A stretch of DNA of 64,000 nt from Dolichospermum sp. FACHB-1091 (GCF_014697585.1 NZ_JACJSB010000006.1:109166-173165), one strand, 5' to 3'. Shown: positions 45,833 to 54,333, counted from the stretch's first letter. Translations and numbers: made by a program. The notes: a model not told the origin generated them from the letters alone.

Positions 45833-46552
45833 TTATTGAAAATTTGTGTGTGTGTTTTCAGTTAATCTGCCATAACGTGCTGTCATCACAGTTTGGGGAT
45901 GAGATTGATTATATAACCAAGCCCACATTTGATCACCAAAGGAAAAATGCCACCATTCTCTAGGATTACGTTGAAATCCGGCTTTTAGCATGATACTATA
46001 CAATAATTGACGGTTAGCATAATATTCTTGATTACTATTAAGATAATATTCGGGGTGCGATCGCTCGGACATTTCATCAATAGGTGAACCCATATTCACA
46101 ATTTCCCCTGTATCATTTACTAGGGTAATATCCACCGCAGCACCCGTACTATGGGGAGGAGGGGTATTTATATCCAAACTCGGTACAGCCCAAATTTCAT
46201 AAACTGCTGCCCAGATTTCTTTTTGCTGCTGGGGTGACAATTCTGTTTCTGTTAAACCCCTATTTCGCAACGCTTCCCGAAAACTATAATCTACCATAAA
46301 TTGTTGGACAGCTACGGGGCGATAAGCATCGAATATCTGAATATGCCAATGGGGATGTAGTAATTGTAAATAATTTTGTGCCTGAATCAAATTTGTAATG
46401 ACAGTTTGCCGTAAATAATAGGGTGAATGTCCTTCATAATTAGCACCTAACTTTTGATAAGGATGAGGTGATTCTACTGCAAACAATTCTAGAGGAATTT
46501 GCACTAAAGGTTCACCACATTCAATAATGGGGATTTGGTAATAAGGTCGCAT
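45833..46552 (-). CDS. D-alanyl-D-alanine dipeptidase (M15D, VanX/DdpX-like)
   Basis: 239 aa. Zinc peptidase of family M15: HIQIFDAYRPVAVQQFMVDY (conserved Arg), PPPHSTGAAVDITLVNDTGE with the His and Asp zinc ligands, MGSPIDEMSERSHPEYY, and the C-terminal NPREWWHFSFGDQMW with the catalytic Glu and third ligand His. All ligands are present. It hydrolyses D-Ala-D-Ala, probably for cell-wall recycling, as there are no vancomycin resistance genes around. No signal peptide, thus probably cytoplasmic. It is transcribed towards the tRNA gene and away from the triad at 46911. Confidence 0.88.
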   Translation of the reverse strand: MRPYYQIPIIECGEPLVQIPLELFAVESPHPYQKLGANYEGHSPYYLRQTVITNLIQAQNYLQLLHPHWHIQIFDAYRPVAVQQFMVDYSFREALRNRGLTETELSPQQQKEIWAAVYEIWAVPSLDINTPPPHSTGAAVDITLVNDTGEIVNMGSPIDEMSERSHPEYYLNSNQEYYANRQLLYSIMLKAGFQRNPREWWHFSFGDQMWAWLYNQSHPQTVMTARYGRLTENTHTNFQ

Positions 46553-46708
46553 TGGAATTGATCAATTTTTAACCTATTATACAATCTTGCTTGTTCTGTT
46601 ACCTTTGCTGGAAATTACTTGTTTGTACGCTAACTAAAAATCGGTATAAGAACAGCGGATCTTGATTCTGTAGAAACACTTACAGCAAACTGTCATCGAA
46701 ACCGGAAC

Positions 46709-46814
46709 AAGAACCCCACCCCAACCCCCTCCAGTATCAAAAGCTTATCCTTTTCTTCCCCCCGCTGCGGGGGGATTGAGGGGGGTGCGAGGAGGGGGCT
46801 AAGATGTACCTTAT
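46709..46814. repeat. Dispersed GC-rich palindromic repeat, copy 1
   Basis: The sequence from AAGAACCCCACCCCAACC to GTACCTTA matches 62252-62360 over about 105 bases, including a core hairpin of the kind CCCCCCGCTGCGGGGGG followed by ATTGAGGGGGGTGCGAGG. It is non-coding and otherwise the only thing seen in 46553-46910. Confidence 0.85.
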
Positions 46815-46910
46815 ATGATTGGAAATCGCTGTATGTTAGCATATTTGGTGATAACTAAAATCTAATTTATATATTCTGCATCTTACTTTGATTAACCAGG
46901 AGTATCGAAA

Positions 46911-47561
46911 ATGCCAGTAGGAATGCCCGAATTTGTGGAAAACCCGGAAAATCGTTGTCCGGTAATTCTTTTGCTTGACACCTCTGGCTCAATGTCAGGA
47001 CAACCTATCCAGGAGTTAAATCGGGGTTTAGCAGCCTTTAAAGAAGATGTGATGAAAGATGCTCAAGCCTCTTTAAGTGTAGAAGTGGCTATTGTCACTT
47101 TTGGACCTGTGAGACTGACGCAAGATTTTGTCACTATAGACCATTTTACACCGCCTAAGCTAGAAGCAGATGGTGTAACTCCAATGGGAGAAGCTATAGA
47201 ATACGCATTAGATTTATTAGAACAGCGCAAACAGACTTATAAAAATAATGGTGTCCATTATTATCGTCCTTGGGTATTTTTAATTACCGACGGTGCGCCC
47301 ACAGATGATTGGCAAGGTGCAGCGCAAAGAGTGAGAGAAGAAGAAGAACAGCGGCGAATGTTGTTTTTTACTGTTGGTGTTCAGGGTGCTGATATGAACA
47401 AACTTAAACAAATTGCACCTCGTCCTCCAGTAATGCTGAATGGCTTAGATTTTCGCTCTTTATTTGTTTGGCTTTCCACTTCCATGAAACGGGTTTCTAG
47501 TGGCAAAGTAGGGGAAGCTGTGGCATTACCGCCGGTAGGGTGGGGACAAATTACAACATAA
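46911..47561 (+). CDS. vWA-domain protein, TerY-like
   Basis: 216 aa, almost all of it one von Willebrand A domain. MIDAS: DTSGSMSG (23-30), the T in DGVTPMGEAIEYAL, and the D of LITDGAPTDDW. It belongs to the TerY type. Such proteins are metal-dependent adhesion-like binding modules in the cytoplasm, encoded with a PP2C phosphatase and a kinase as the TerY-P triad. Exactly these two genes follow here on the same strand (47785-48567 and 48876-51170). A 92-bp inverted-repeat element is inserted between this gene and the phosphatase. Role in stress signalling is taken from comparative genomics, not from this sequence. Confidence 0.88.
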   Translation: MPVGMPEFVENPENRCPVILLLDTSGSMSGQPIQELNRGLAAFKEDVMKDAQASLSVEVAIVTFGPVRLTQDFVTIDHFTPPKLEADGVTPMGEAIEYALDLLEQRKQTYKNNGVHYYRPWVFLITDGAPTDDWQGAAQRVREEEEQRRMLFFTVGVQGADMNKLKQIAPRPPVMLNGLDFRSLFVWLSTSMKRVSSGKVGEAVALPPVGWGQITT

Positions 47562-47660
47562 TCTGAATAGAAACCAGATTCCCTACTTCTAATATTAAGT
47601 TGATAATTTATTGACATGATCAAAGAAGAAGTCGGGGATCTTAAATCAGATTACTTAAAC

Positions 47661-47752
47661 AGGACTTACACACAACAAAACGAAAGTAGGGGTAATTCAT
47701 GAATTACCCCGACGAAAGAGTTAGGTTTATAGTAATATTGTGGGTAAGTCCT
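47661..47752. mobile_element. 92-bp inverted-repeat element with central palindrome
   Basis: Ends AGGACTTACACAC and GGGTAAGTCCT resemble those of the elements at 28930 and 53286. The interior holds a perfect 22-base palindrome (47689-47710) built on GGGGTAATTCA. Thus it may form one large hairpin. Confidence 0.65.
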
Positions 47753-47784
47753 ATTAAATTTAAAGATTAGATTTTGAGGATTTA

Positions 47785-48567
47785 TTGATTGTGGGTTGGA
47801 AAGCTATAGCGCGTTCTGCGGTGGGAACAAGTCATAATGAGCAAAAAATACGTTGTCAAGACTGCGGACATTATCGCATTTTTGATGATGTGATTGTGGG
47901 TGCTGTTGCTGACGGGGCTGGAAGTGCTAAATATTCTCACTTTGGTTCTGAATTGGCAGTAAAAACTGTAATTAAATGCTTTGCTGATATTAATGAACTT
48001 CCTGATCAACAAGGTTTTACTCAACCACTGAATCAAGAAGAAGCTGAGAAAGTTTTTACTAAGTTTGTCAAGGAAGTTATTAGGGCGTTCAATCAAAAAG
48101 CAGATAATAAAGGTTATTCTGTCAGTGATTTAGCTTGTACCCTGTTAGTTTTTATCGCAACTCCTGAATGGGTTGCAGCCATGCAAATTGGCGATGGTTT
48201 TATGGTGGTGTATTGCCAAGATCAAGAATATCAATTATTATTTGAACCAGATAAGGGGGAATTTTTCAATGAAACAACTTTTGTCACTTCAGCCAATGCC
48301 CTGGAGGAAATGCAGGTACAGGTAATTTCAGGTAAACAAGGGTTTATTTGTGCTTCTACTGATGGATTAGAAAAAGTAGCAATTCGCTTGAGTGACTGGC
48401 AACCTCACGCGCCATTTTTTAAACCCTTGGAGGAATATTTGCGAGAAACAGATAATCCAGAAGATGATGATCAATATGTCATTAATTTCCTCAATTCTCA
48501 GCGGTTAAATTCCCGCACGGATGATGATAAAACTTTGCTTTTGTGTTGTTTTGAAAATCAGATTTAG
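47785..48567 (+). CDS. PP2C-type protein phosphatase (TerY-P triad)
   Basis: 260 aa from a TTG at 47785, or 258 from a GTG at 47791; the latter begins nearer the domain and is my preference. Metal-dependent Ser/Thr phosphatase: VGAVADGAGSAKYSHFGSEL (metal-binding Asp and the Gly pair), VSDLACTLLVFIATPEWVAA, MQIGDGFMVVYCQ, and FICASTDGLEKVA, followed by DDDKTLLLCCFEN at the end with the last metal Asp. Second member of the triad with the vWA gene upstream and the kinase downstream, so it probably reverses that kinase's phosphorylations. No membrane segment is seen. Confidence 0.87.
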   Translation: MIVGWKAIARSAVGTSHNEQKIRCQDCGHYRIFDDVIVGAVADGAGSAKYSHFGSELAVKTVIKCFADINELPDQQGFTQPLNQEEAEKVFTKFVKEVIRAFNQKADNKGYSVSDLACTLLVFIATPEWVAAMQIGDGFMVVYCQDQEYQLLFEPDKGEFFNETTFVTSANALEEMQVQVISGKQGFICASTDGLEKVAIRLSDWQPHAPFFKPLEEYLRETDNPEDDDQYVINFLNSQRLNSRTDDDKTLLLCCFENQI

Positions 48568-48574
48568 TAGTCAT

Positions 48575-48817
48575 AATTAAATGATGGGCGGGCAGGAGGC
48601 CCACCTCACAAGAGTTATATATTTATTGTGGAATGGGCTTCTAACCCGCAGAGACAATTAAATGATGGGCGGGCAGGATGCCCACCCCACAAGAGTTATA
48701 TATTTATTGTGGAATGGGCTTCTAACCCGCAGAGACAATTAAATGATGGGCGGGCAGGATGCCCACCTCACAAGAGTTATATATTTATTGTGGGATGGGC
48801 TTCTAGCCCGTCCTAGT
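48575..48817. repeat. Three 81-bp tandem units, each an imperfect palindrome
   Basis: Units begin AATTAAATGATGGGCGGGCA at 48575, 48656 and 48737. Within a unit GGGCGGGCAGGATGCCCACC is mirrored by GGGATGGGCTTCTAGCCCG, so each transcript copy would fold into a long hairpin. As 81 is divisible by 3, an open frame runs through it, which I regard as accidental. It fills the gap between the phosphatase and kinase genes. Confidence 0.93.
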
Positions 48818-48875
48818 CAACAATAGGATTTGATGTTTATTTCAACCCATCTAATTAAAATCTAATTAAAATTCT

Positions 48876-51170
48876 ATGACAGTTCTTACTTGTGCCAGTA
48901 CGGGAAAATCAATTACTCTCTTAAAAGAGATTGCTAATAGTGGTGAAGCGAAAGTTTGGCGAACTAATCAAAATGGTTATTTAGCGAAAATTTACCATTC
49001 TCCAACACCTGAACGGGTGCAGAAGTTAGCAGTAATGATAGACCACCCACCCACAGAACCAAATTCCCATCTTCATCATGTTTCTTTTGCTTGGCCTAAG
49101 TCGGCGTTGAAAAATGCTCAGGGCGATTTTGTCGGCTTTTTAATGCCAGAAATTAAGAATGGAAAAGAACTTATTGATGTTTATAATCCCCGTCGTCGTC
49201 AAACTTTGAAACTAGAGATTGATTGGCGGTTTCTGCACACAACAGCGCTAAATATTGTTTCCATTATTGAAGCCCTGCACGCTGCTGGTTATGTCTTAGG
49301 TGATATTAAACCACAAAATATTTTAGTGAATAATCGGGCTTTACCTTCTATTATTGATACAGATTCTTTTCAGGTGAAAAATCCGAAAAATGGTAAAGTT
49401 TATCATTGTTTAGTTGGTTCTGAGGGATATACACCACCGGAACTGATTGGCAAAGATTTTGATAGGATTGAGCAAACGGAAGTACATGATAGATTCCGGT
49501 TAGGGGTAATTATCTATCAATTATTATTTGGTGGTAATAATCCTTTTCATGGAGAATGGACAGGTGCGGGGGAAATTCCAGACATAAATGAACTTATCTG
49601 TCAGGGTTTATGGGTTAATGGGTCAACTAATTTAATTGCAGCAGTAGCAAGAACAATTCCCCTGGAGATTGTCCATCCAGAGATTCAGCAATGTTTTCTA
49701 AAATGCTTTAATGATGGTCATAATTACCCCAATTTACGCCCCACAGCTAGGGAGTGGTTGGAAGCTTTAAGAACAGGAAATGATAATTTAACTATTTGTG
49801 GCAGAGTAGATAGTCATTATTATAGTAGAACCTTTGGTAATTGTTATTGGTGCGATCGCTTTGCAAAACTTGGTATTGATATTTTTCCTGGTGTTGTGAA
49901 ATCAAAACCATCTGCTGTGGTTGAATCAACATCACAAACTAAGATTTTTGCAGCTACTAACACGCTAGAACTGGTTAAGCAAGAAGGAAAGATAATAACT
50001 GTAGTTGGTAAAGTTGCTAATACTCGCCATCTTAGCAGCGCAAATATATTCTTTATTAACTTTGGTAACGTTTCTAGTCTCGTCAACGGTTATAGTCCTT
50101 TTGCAATTGTTATATTTTCAGAAGGTTTAAAAAATTTATCTAATTCCAGAAGCTTAACAATTACTCAATTAAGTAATTGGGTTGGAAGTTATATCAAAAT
50201 TACGGGAACTCTTGAAGTACATCAAAAATCAGGTCGTAATACTCCACAAATAATACTAAAAGATTCAAACCAAATAAGTCTAATAAGTCAAGCTGAAGCT
50301 AATAAACTAATTACGGGGAATACTAATATAAATAATTCAGCCGCAGTTAAGCAAACTCAATCTCAAGTTACGCAACCAGCAGTTTATAAACCTCAAAATC
50401 AACCTGTAATAACCCAACCATCGGGACTATATACTAATACCACTACTTCATCTCCTGTTAAGCAAACACCCTCTCAGATTTCGCAAACTACACATTCTAC
50501 AAATTTACCCAATTCTTCCCGTCGTCGTTTTCTGCAAATTTTAGGGTTAACAGGTTTTGGATTTGCGTTAGTGATGACTGGAGAAAGGGTTTTGGATAGA
50601 GAGAAACCACAACCCTCACCTCTTCCCACAAGTGTGGAGAAAGTATTAAAATCACCAGTTATAGATTATACGGAACTGATTGTGCTACTCAGTGCTGGAA
50701 AGTGGAAAGAAGCAGATCAGGAAACACAAAGAGTAATGTTATCTGTAACAAAACTTGAAAATGAGTTTGGGTTAAATGAAGAAAATATTGAGAATTTTTC
50801 CTGTATAGACCTTCGTACTATTGATCAACTTTGGGTAAAATTCAGTAATGGAAAGTTTGGGTTTTCAGTACAAAAGCGTATTTATCAAAATTTGGGTGGA
50901 ACTAAAGAGTACAACGAGAAAATTTGGGGTGCTTTTGCAGATCATATAGGATGGAGGAAATATCTAGGATGGAGTGAAGGCGACACATGGTTAAGATATG
51001 ATGATATGACTTTTGACAATACAGCACCCGAAGCCCACTTCCCTAATGATACGTGGAATAGAATGATATGGGGGGGAGATTTGACTGGCGGAGGTGGACG
51101 TAAAAGCGGGTCGCGTGTGATTGCTCTTATGTCGAGGCTTATAGATTGTAATATAGATAATAGCGAGTAG
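48876..51170 (+). CDS. Protein kinase-like protein with C-terminal GUN4 domain (TerY-P triad)
   Basis: 764 aa. Residues 10-310 form a kinase-like domain of the triad type: ATP Lys 38 in LAKIYHSP, then VLGDIKPQNIL (D143, K145; HRD replaced by LGD), and IIDTDSFQV (D161/D163 in place of DFG). A cysteine-containing segment follows (NCYWCDRF, near 325), then an OB-like part (about 370-470: GKVANTRHLSSANIFFINFG). A Gln/Pro/Thr linker leads to a twin-Arg-like membrane segment (549-568, RRRFLQILGLTGFGFALVM). Residues 595-755 are a GUN4 domain: LSAGKWKEADQETQRVML, LWVKFSNGKFGFSVQKRIY and WGAFADHIGWRKYLGW. GUN4 binds porphyrins in chlorophyll synthesis, so this kinase may sense a tetrapyrrole (inference). 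Confidence 0.88.
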   Translation: MTVLTCASTGKSITLLKEIANSGEAKVWRTNQNGYLAKIYHSPTPERVQKLAVMIDHPPTEPNSHLHHVSFAWPKSALKNAQGDFVGFLMPEIKNGKELIDVYNPRRRQTLKLEIDWRFLHTTALNIVSIIEALHAAGYVLGDIKPQNILVNNRALPSIIDTDSFQVKNPKNGKVYHCLVGSEGYTPPELIGKDFDRIEQTEVHDRFRLGVIIYQLLFGGNNPFHGEWTGAGEIPDINELICQGLWVNGSTNLIAAVARTIPLEIVHPEIQQCFLKCFNDGHNYPNLRPTAREWLEALRTGNDNLTICGRVDSHYYSRTFGNCYWCDRFAKLGIDIFPGVVKSKPSAVVESTSQTKIFAATNTLELVKQEGKIITVVGKVANTRHLSSANIFFINFGNVSSLVNGYSPFAIVIFSEGLKNLSNSRSLTITQLSNWVGSYIKITGTLEVHQKSGRNTPQIILKDSNQISLISQAEANKLITGNTNINNSAAVKQTQSQVTQPAVYKPQNQPVITQPSGLYTNTTTSSPVKQTPSQISQTTHSTNLPNSSRRRFLQILGLTGFGFALVMTGERVLDREKPQPSPLPTSVEKVLKSPVIDYTELIVLLSAGKWKEADQETQRVMLSVTKLENEFGLNEENIENFSCIDLRTIDQLWVKFSNGKFGFSVQKRIYQNLGGTKEYNEKIWGAFADHIGWRKYLGWSEGDTWLRYDDMTFDNTAPEAHFPNDTWNRMIWGGDLTGGGGRKSGSRVIALMSRLIDCNIDNSE

Positions 51171-51248
51171 AGTGGGTTAGACACACTTATGAATTATATT
51201 TATTAATAAGAATAGACTTTCATTTCCCTTAGTTCAAGATATATAACA

Positions 51249-51464
51249 ATGCAAAGAAAAACTGTATCATCATCAAATATAGCCTCCATTGGTTACGATG
51301 CAGAACATCAAATACTAGAGGTAGAATTTTCACAAGGCTCTGTGTATAGGTATTTTAATATTCCGCAGTCACTATATCAAGGCTTAATGAGTGCCTCATC
51401 TCATGGTAATTATTTCGATAAATATATCAAGAAGAGTGGATTCACTTATAAGCAAATTGCATAG
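51249..51464 (+). CDS. KTSC-domain protein
   Basis: 71 aa, one KTSC domain: IASIGYDAEHQILEVEFSQG, VYRYFNIPQSLYQGLMSASS, then HGNYFDKYIKKSGFTYKQI. The domain is short, found alone or fused with nucleases and lysyl-tRNA-synthetase-like proteins; its role is nucleic-acid related at best by association. It sits between the GUN4 kinase and a barstar-type gene with no overlaps. I see no ribosome site of note. Confidence 0.85.
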   Translation: MQRKTVSSSNIASIGYDAEHQILEVEFSQGSVYRYFNIPQSLYQGLMSASSHGNYFDKYIKKSGFTYKQIA

Positions 51465-51608
51465 TAGTTAGAATCAGAATATACAGGATTGGAAAATTTA
51501 CAGGGTTTTATTAAAAATAATCTATCTATTTTATTATCCTGTAAATCCTTTAATCCTGGACATCCTGATTCAGACAATTTTACTAACCTATTTCCTCACC
51601 ATAAATCT

Positions 51609-51914
51609 ATGAATCATAAAGTTTTTTATCTTGATGGTAAAAAAATCAATAGCAAACAAACATTTTTAAAACAAGCTGCTGAAGCAATGGAATTTCCTCC
51701 ATACTTCGGCGCTAACTGGGATGCTTTTGATGAATGTATCACCGATTTAACATGGTGTCCGGCTCAAAGATATGTCATATTATATGATCATGCTGATATC
51801 TTTGCTCAAGCAGAACCGACACAGTACCAAATAGCATTGGATATTTTAAATTCAGCCAAAGAATACTGGGAAGCTAATAATATTCCTCTCAAGTTTTTAG
51901 TTATTAACAAATAG
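51609..51914 (+). CDS. Barstar family protein (ribonuclease inhibitor-like)
   Basis: 101 aa from the ATG at 51609. A TTG start further up at 51489 is open, but this extension is made of an interspersed repeat (ATCCTGTAAATCCTTTAATC, seen also near 61063), so I reject it. The barstar fold is evident from FYLDGKKINSKQTFLKQAAE, MEFPPYFGANWDAFDECITD with the conserved GxNWDAxxD, and ILNSAKEYWEANNIPLKFLV. Barstar inhibits extracellular ribonuclease barnase and relatives. No barnase-type gene is beside it; it may neutralise a toxin coded elsewhere or received from neighbours. Confidence 0.85.
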   Translation: MNHKVFYLDGKKINSKQTFLKQAAEAMEFPPYFGANWDAFDECITDLTWCPAQRYVILYDHADIFAQAEPTQYQIALDILNSAKEYWEANNIPLKFLVINK

Positions 51915-51958
51915 GTAAAGTTACATTTTCACTATTTGGAGATTTTTTGTTGTGGTTA

Positions 51959-52187
51959 TCAGAATCAGGACATCCAGGATTTAAGGATGTACAGGATTGT
52001 TATTTGTAGATTTTCTGTGAATAGTTAATGATGATAATTTATGATTTGGAGGAAAATATATTCTTGATTCTGGATAAGAGTTGTCAGAATCAGGACATCC
52101 AGGATTTAAGGATGTACAGGATTGTTATTTGTAGATTTTCTGTGAATAGTTAATGATGATAATTTATGATTTAGAGGAAAATATATT
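51959..52187. repeat. Two tandem copies of a about 104-bp repeat (period 125)
   Basis: TCAGAATCAGGACATCCAGG begins the copies at 51959 and 52084, and both end with GAGGAAAATATATT; between them is a short non-repeated spacer. A related motif (TCCTGGACAT ... TCTGACAATTTT) recurs at 51550, 52245 and 61075. Non-coding. Confidence 0.92.
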
Positions 52188-52310
52188 TTCTATCATTCAC
52201 AAAAACCTATATTTTCTCAAAAACATCCTGTTAATCCTCTAATCCTGGACATTATCTCGACTTACTTCGGCAAGCTCAGTACAAGTCGCTCGATAACCAC
52301 CTGATTCTGA

Positions 52311-52433
52311 CAATTTTATGATGTACGTTGTATTTATCTTCGTCAAGGTTTGTATAATAGAGAAATCAGGGAAAGTTTGCAAACATTAATCAGACAGAAT
52401 AAATCTACTTGGCCATGGATTTTTGAGAAATAA
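52311..52433 (+). pseudogene. C-terminal fragment of a lost protein upstream of Imm30-like gene
   Basis: About 40 codons without start, reading YDVRCIYLRQGLYNREIRES, LQTLIRQNKSTWPWIFEK, stop. The 5' part is cut by the interspersed repeat. It ends 11 bases before the immunity-like gene, the place where a polymorphic toxin's C-terminus usually stands; that it is a toxin relic is speculation. Confidence 0.4.
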
Positions 52434-52444
52434 GGGACAAAACA

Positions 52445-52879
52445 ATGAATCAAAATAATTTACTAGCAACCTTGCAAGAAAATCGCTTCATGCAAACAGA
52501 AGCACAAGTTACAAATTTTGAAAATGCTTTAGCTGAAATAGCTGAAAATCCTGATGAAAATAAATTATCTGCTTATCATCTAATTTTAGATGATCAATGT
52601 CAACAGCCAGAAGTGATGTTTAGCTTAATTCATTTTCTCGAATCTTTCGATATGGAAAAACAAATTACAGCATTTATTCATGTTGTCCCTCAATTAATGA
52701 TAACAGCACCAGAATGGACGAGAATTATTCACAATCGGATTTTAAATGATGAATCAGCGTGTCAAGTTTATCAAAATCTATTACATTCAGCTAATTTAAA
52801 CACTCCTCATTTTATCTATTATCTTTTACAAGAAAGTATTATAAATAAATTGCAAATTAAAGAAAGTGTATTAACGTGA
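52445..52879 (+). CDS. Immunity-protein-like (Imm30 type)
   Basis: 144 aa, soluble and mainly helical. The middle (QPEVMFSLIHFLESFDMEKQ) and the later APEWTRIIHNRILNDESACQ resemble the Imm30 family of polymorphic-toxin immunity proteins, which share an aromatic MFSxIHxxE core and a PEW ... RILN stretch. Upstream lies a 40-codon fragment that might be what is left of the toxin. A GGGACAAAAC run precedes the ATG. Without the toxin it may serve as an orphan immunity gene against kin. The family assignment rests on remembered patterns. Confidence 0.55.
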   Translation: MNQNNLLATLQENRFMQTEAQVTNFENALAEIAENPDENKLSAYHLILDDQCQQPEVMFSLIHFLESFDMEKQITAFIHVVPQLMITAPEWTRIIHNRILNDESACQVYQNLLHSANLNTPHFIYYLLQESIINKLQIKESVLT

Positions 52880-52917
52880 TTGTCCTGTTTAGAATTACCA
52901 TATAAATAGTGATTATG

Positions 52918-53253
52918 TTAACTTGACCAATCACTTGGTGCTTCAATAGTTCCTGTTAAGGCCTCTAGCACATCCCAAGCATTACCTTCATTATTGCGTA
53001 TTTCTGTAACTTCCATTAAAGGATTTTTAGTTTCATAACATTTAATTTCTAAAGTTACTATTTCTGGTTTTCGGGCTTGAAAAAGTTGAATCAGATTATT
53101 TAATGCTTCTTCTTTATTTGCACCAAAACCTTGAAATTCTGGTAAACTTAATAATGTCGCTTTCACAGTGCCATCTTCTTGGTTTTCAATTAACACATCA
53201 TAAGTTAACTTGGGTGCAATTGTGGAAAGAGCATTTTTAATAGCTAAAATCAT
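52918..53253 (-). CDS. HicB-like small protein
   Basis: 111 aa. YDVLIENQEDGTVKATLLSL with PEFQGFGANKEEALNNLIQL is the strand-strand-helix pattern of the HicB fold (residues about 18-60), after which the C-terminal 50 residues carry an unassigned part with EAPSDWSS at the end. HicB proteins neutralise the HicA mRNA interferase, but no HicA-like gene is present next to it. It may therefore be a stand-alone member. Weakly supported; the ORF has normal codon use and ends on both sides near repeats. Confidence 0.55.
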   Translation of the reverse strand: MILAIKNALSTIAPKLTYDVLIENQEDGTVKATLLSLPEFQGFGANKEEALNNLIQLFQARKPEIVTLEIKCYETKNPLMEVTEIRNNEGNAWDVLEALTGTIEAPSDWSS

Positions 53254-53285
53254 GATATTTTTACTCTTCTAAATCTGAATTAATC

Positions 53286-53399
53286 AGGACTTACGCAAAA
53301 TATCTCTCAAACCCTCTCTTCTTCGTTCTCTTCGTTCCTATCCCTGACGGGACGCTCCGCGAACGTGGTTCATTATTCCGTGACTTGTGCGTAAGTCCT
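53286..53399. mobile_element. 114-bp inverted-repeat element (MITE-like)
   Basis: Ends AGGACTTACGCA and TGCGTAAGTCCT are perfect inverted repeats. Flanks ATTAATC and ATTAATT suggest a target duplication of about 6 bases (ATTAAT). In reverse complement it matches 28930-29020 nearly throughout except for an extra about 23 bases (GACGGGACGCTCCGCGAAC) in this copy. Confidence 0.85.
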
Positions 53400-53400
53400 A

Positions 53401-53703
53401 TTAATTGTAACACAATACTTGAACAAAGTTAAAATTATCATCTAGAGGATTAATTGGCTGTGTATTCATCATCAAATCATAGATTTTTTGTGTCCATCGC
53501 AAATTACTAACAATTTCTCCATCTGCAAAAATCACCCCAATTAGCGCGATCGCTTTTAAAACATCCTTCACAAAATAACGAGCAAAGTCATAGACTGCTT
53601 GACCGAAAATAATGGGATACAAGCCCCGTTCTTCTCCAGTCATTACACTGTTAAAAACTACATCAATATATGGTAGAACGGATACCAGATCAACCACAAG
53701 CAA
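53401..53703 (-). CDS. Hypothetical protein, unknown
   Basis: 100 aa, from an ATG at 53703 or more plausibly a later start. The readable part (YPIIFGQAVYDFARYFVKDV, then LIGVIFADGEIVSNLRWTQK) has no family I recognise. It overlaps the WYL-like remnant on the other strand by about 30 bases. The ORF might be only a leftover of a larger gene; it is bounded by an insertion element right at its stop. Confidence 0.3.
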   Translation of the reverse strand: MLVVDLVSVLPYIDVVFNSVMTGEERGLYPIIFGQAVYDFARYFVKDVLKAIALIGVIFADGEIVSNLRWTQKIYDLMMNTQPINPLDDNFNFVQVLCYN

Positions 53704-53900
53704 AAAGAGTAATTAGAAGACTATCAACTACATTTTTGTTTATTCGGGAAATCATGCAGTATTCCGTTGATTGTATTGTAGTTTCACCGGAGAACCTGCG
53801 ATCGCGCATTAAAGGAAAACTGATCAATCTATTCAATCTATGTCAAAATTATGACTTGACTGTATCACTCACAAGTTACAGCAGTTTTCATCTATATTAA
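53670..53900 (+). pseudogene. WYL-domain C-terminal fragment
   Basis: About 76 codons; the stretch TTFLFIREIMQYSVDCIVVS followed by PENLRSRIKGKLINLFNLC resembles the end of WYL regulators (pattern REI-x-G-x-D-x-V-x-P-x-L-R-x-x-I). The N-terminal HTH and the WYL motif itself are missing, so it is likely a pseudogene. The ATG at 53670 would give a nonfunctional product. Confidence 0.4.
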
Positions 53901-54036
53901 ACCAGACTTTGATTACCTTCTTCCTTCGCGCCTTCCCTACTTTGCGCCTACCCTTCGGGATCTCTAAGAGAGATTGCGCGAAACAAAAACCTTGGTTCGT
54001 TTACCAGCAAAATCGCTGTAATATCATTATTAGTAT

Positions 54037-54333
54037 TTAATCTTCATGTTCACAACAAGATTTTTCCTGCACATTGGGAACAGGATCATAACCTCCTGGA
54101 TGAAAAGGATGACAGCGTAAAATCCGCATAATAGCCATCCAACCACCCCGAAACACCCCAAACCGTTCAATTGCTTGAATCGCATACATAGAACAAGTCG
54201 GTTGAAAGCGACAAGTGGGGGGAAACAGAGGAGAAATAAATAAACGATAACCTTGAATGAGCCAAATCAATAACATTTTCATACCCAAATCTAATAAAGT
54301 AGGATTAAAGTGAAAAATACCTCTATTTGACAT
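54037..54333 (-). CDS. yidD: Membrane protein insertion efficiency factor YidD
   Basis: 98 aa. The core is certain: [39 protein letters not shown], and [17 protein letters not shown], with three conserved Cys. YidD lies at the inner face of the membrane and helps YidC insert proteins. The family usually begins right at MKMLL (residue 18; position 54282), so the 17 preceding residues may not be translated. After the core come residues [11 protein letters not shown], of no known function. Its 5' end overlaps the start of the divergent gene at 54327. Confidence 0.92.
   Translation of the reverse strand: MSNRGIFHFNPTLLDLGMKMLLIWLIQGYRLFISPLFPPTCRFQPTCSMYAIQAIERFGVFRGGWMAIMRILRCHPFHPGGYDPVPNVQEKSCCEHED

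Noticed and set aside
48628..48816. Open frame made of repeated MEWASNPQRQLNDG-like units
   Set aside because: It only follows an 81-bp palindromic tandem repeat whose period is a multiple of three; no ribosome site or protein family.
51489..51608. N-terminal extension of the barstar gene from a TTG
   Set aside because: The bases belong to an interspersed repeat present elsewhere, and the barstar domain starts at the ATG at 51609.
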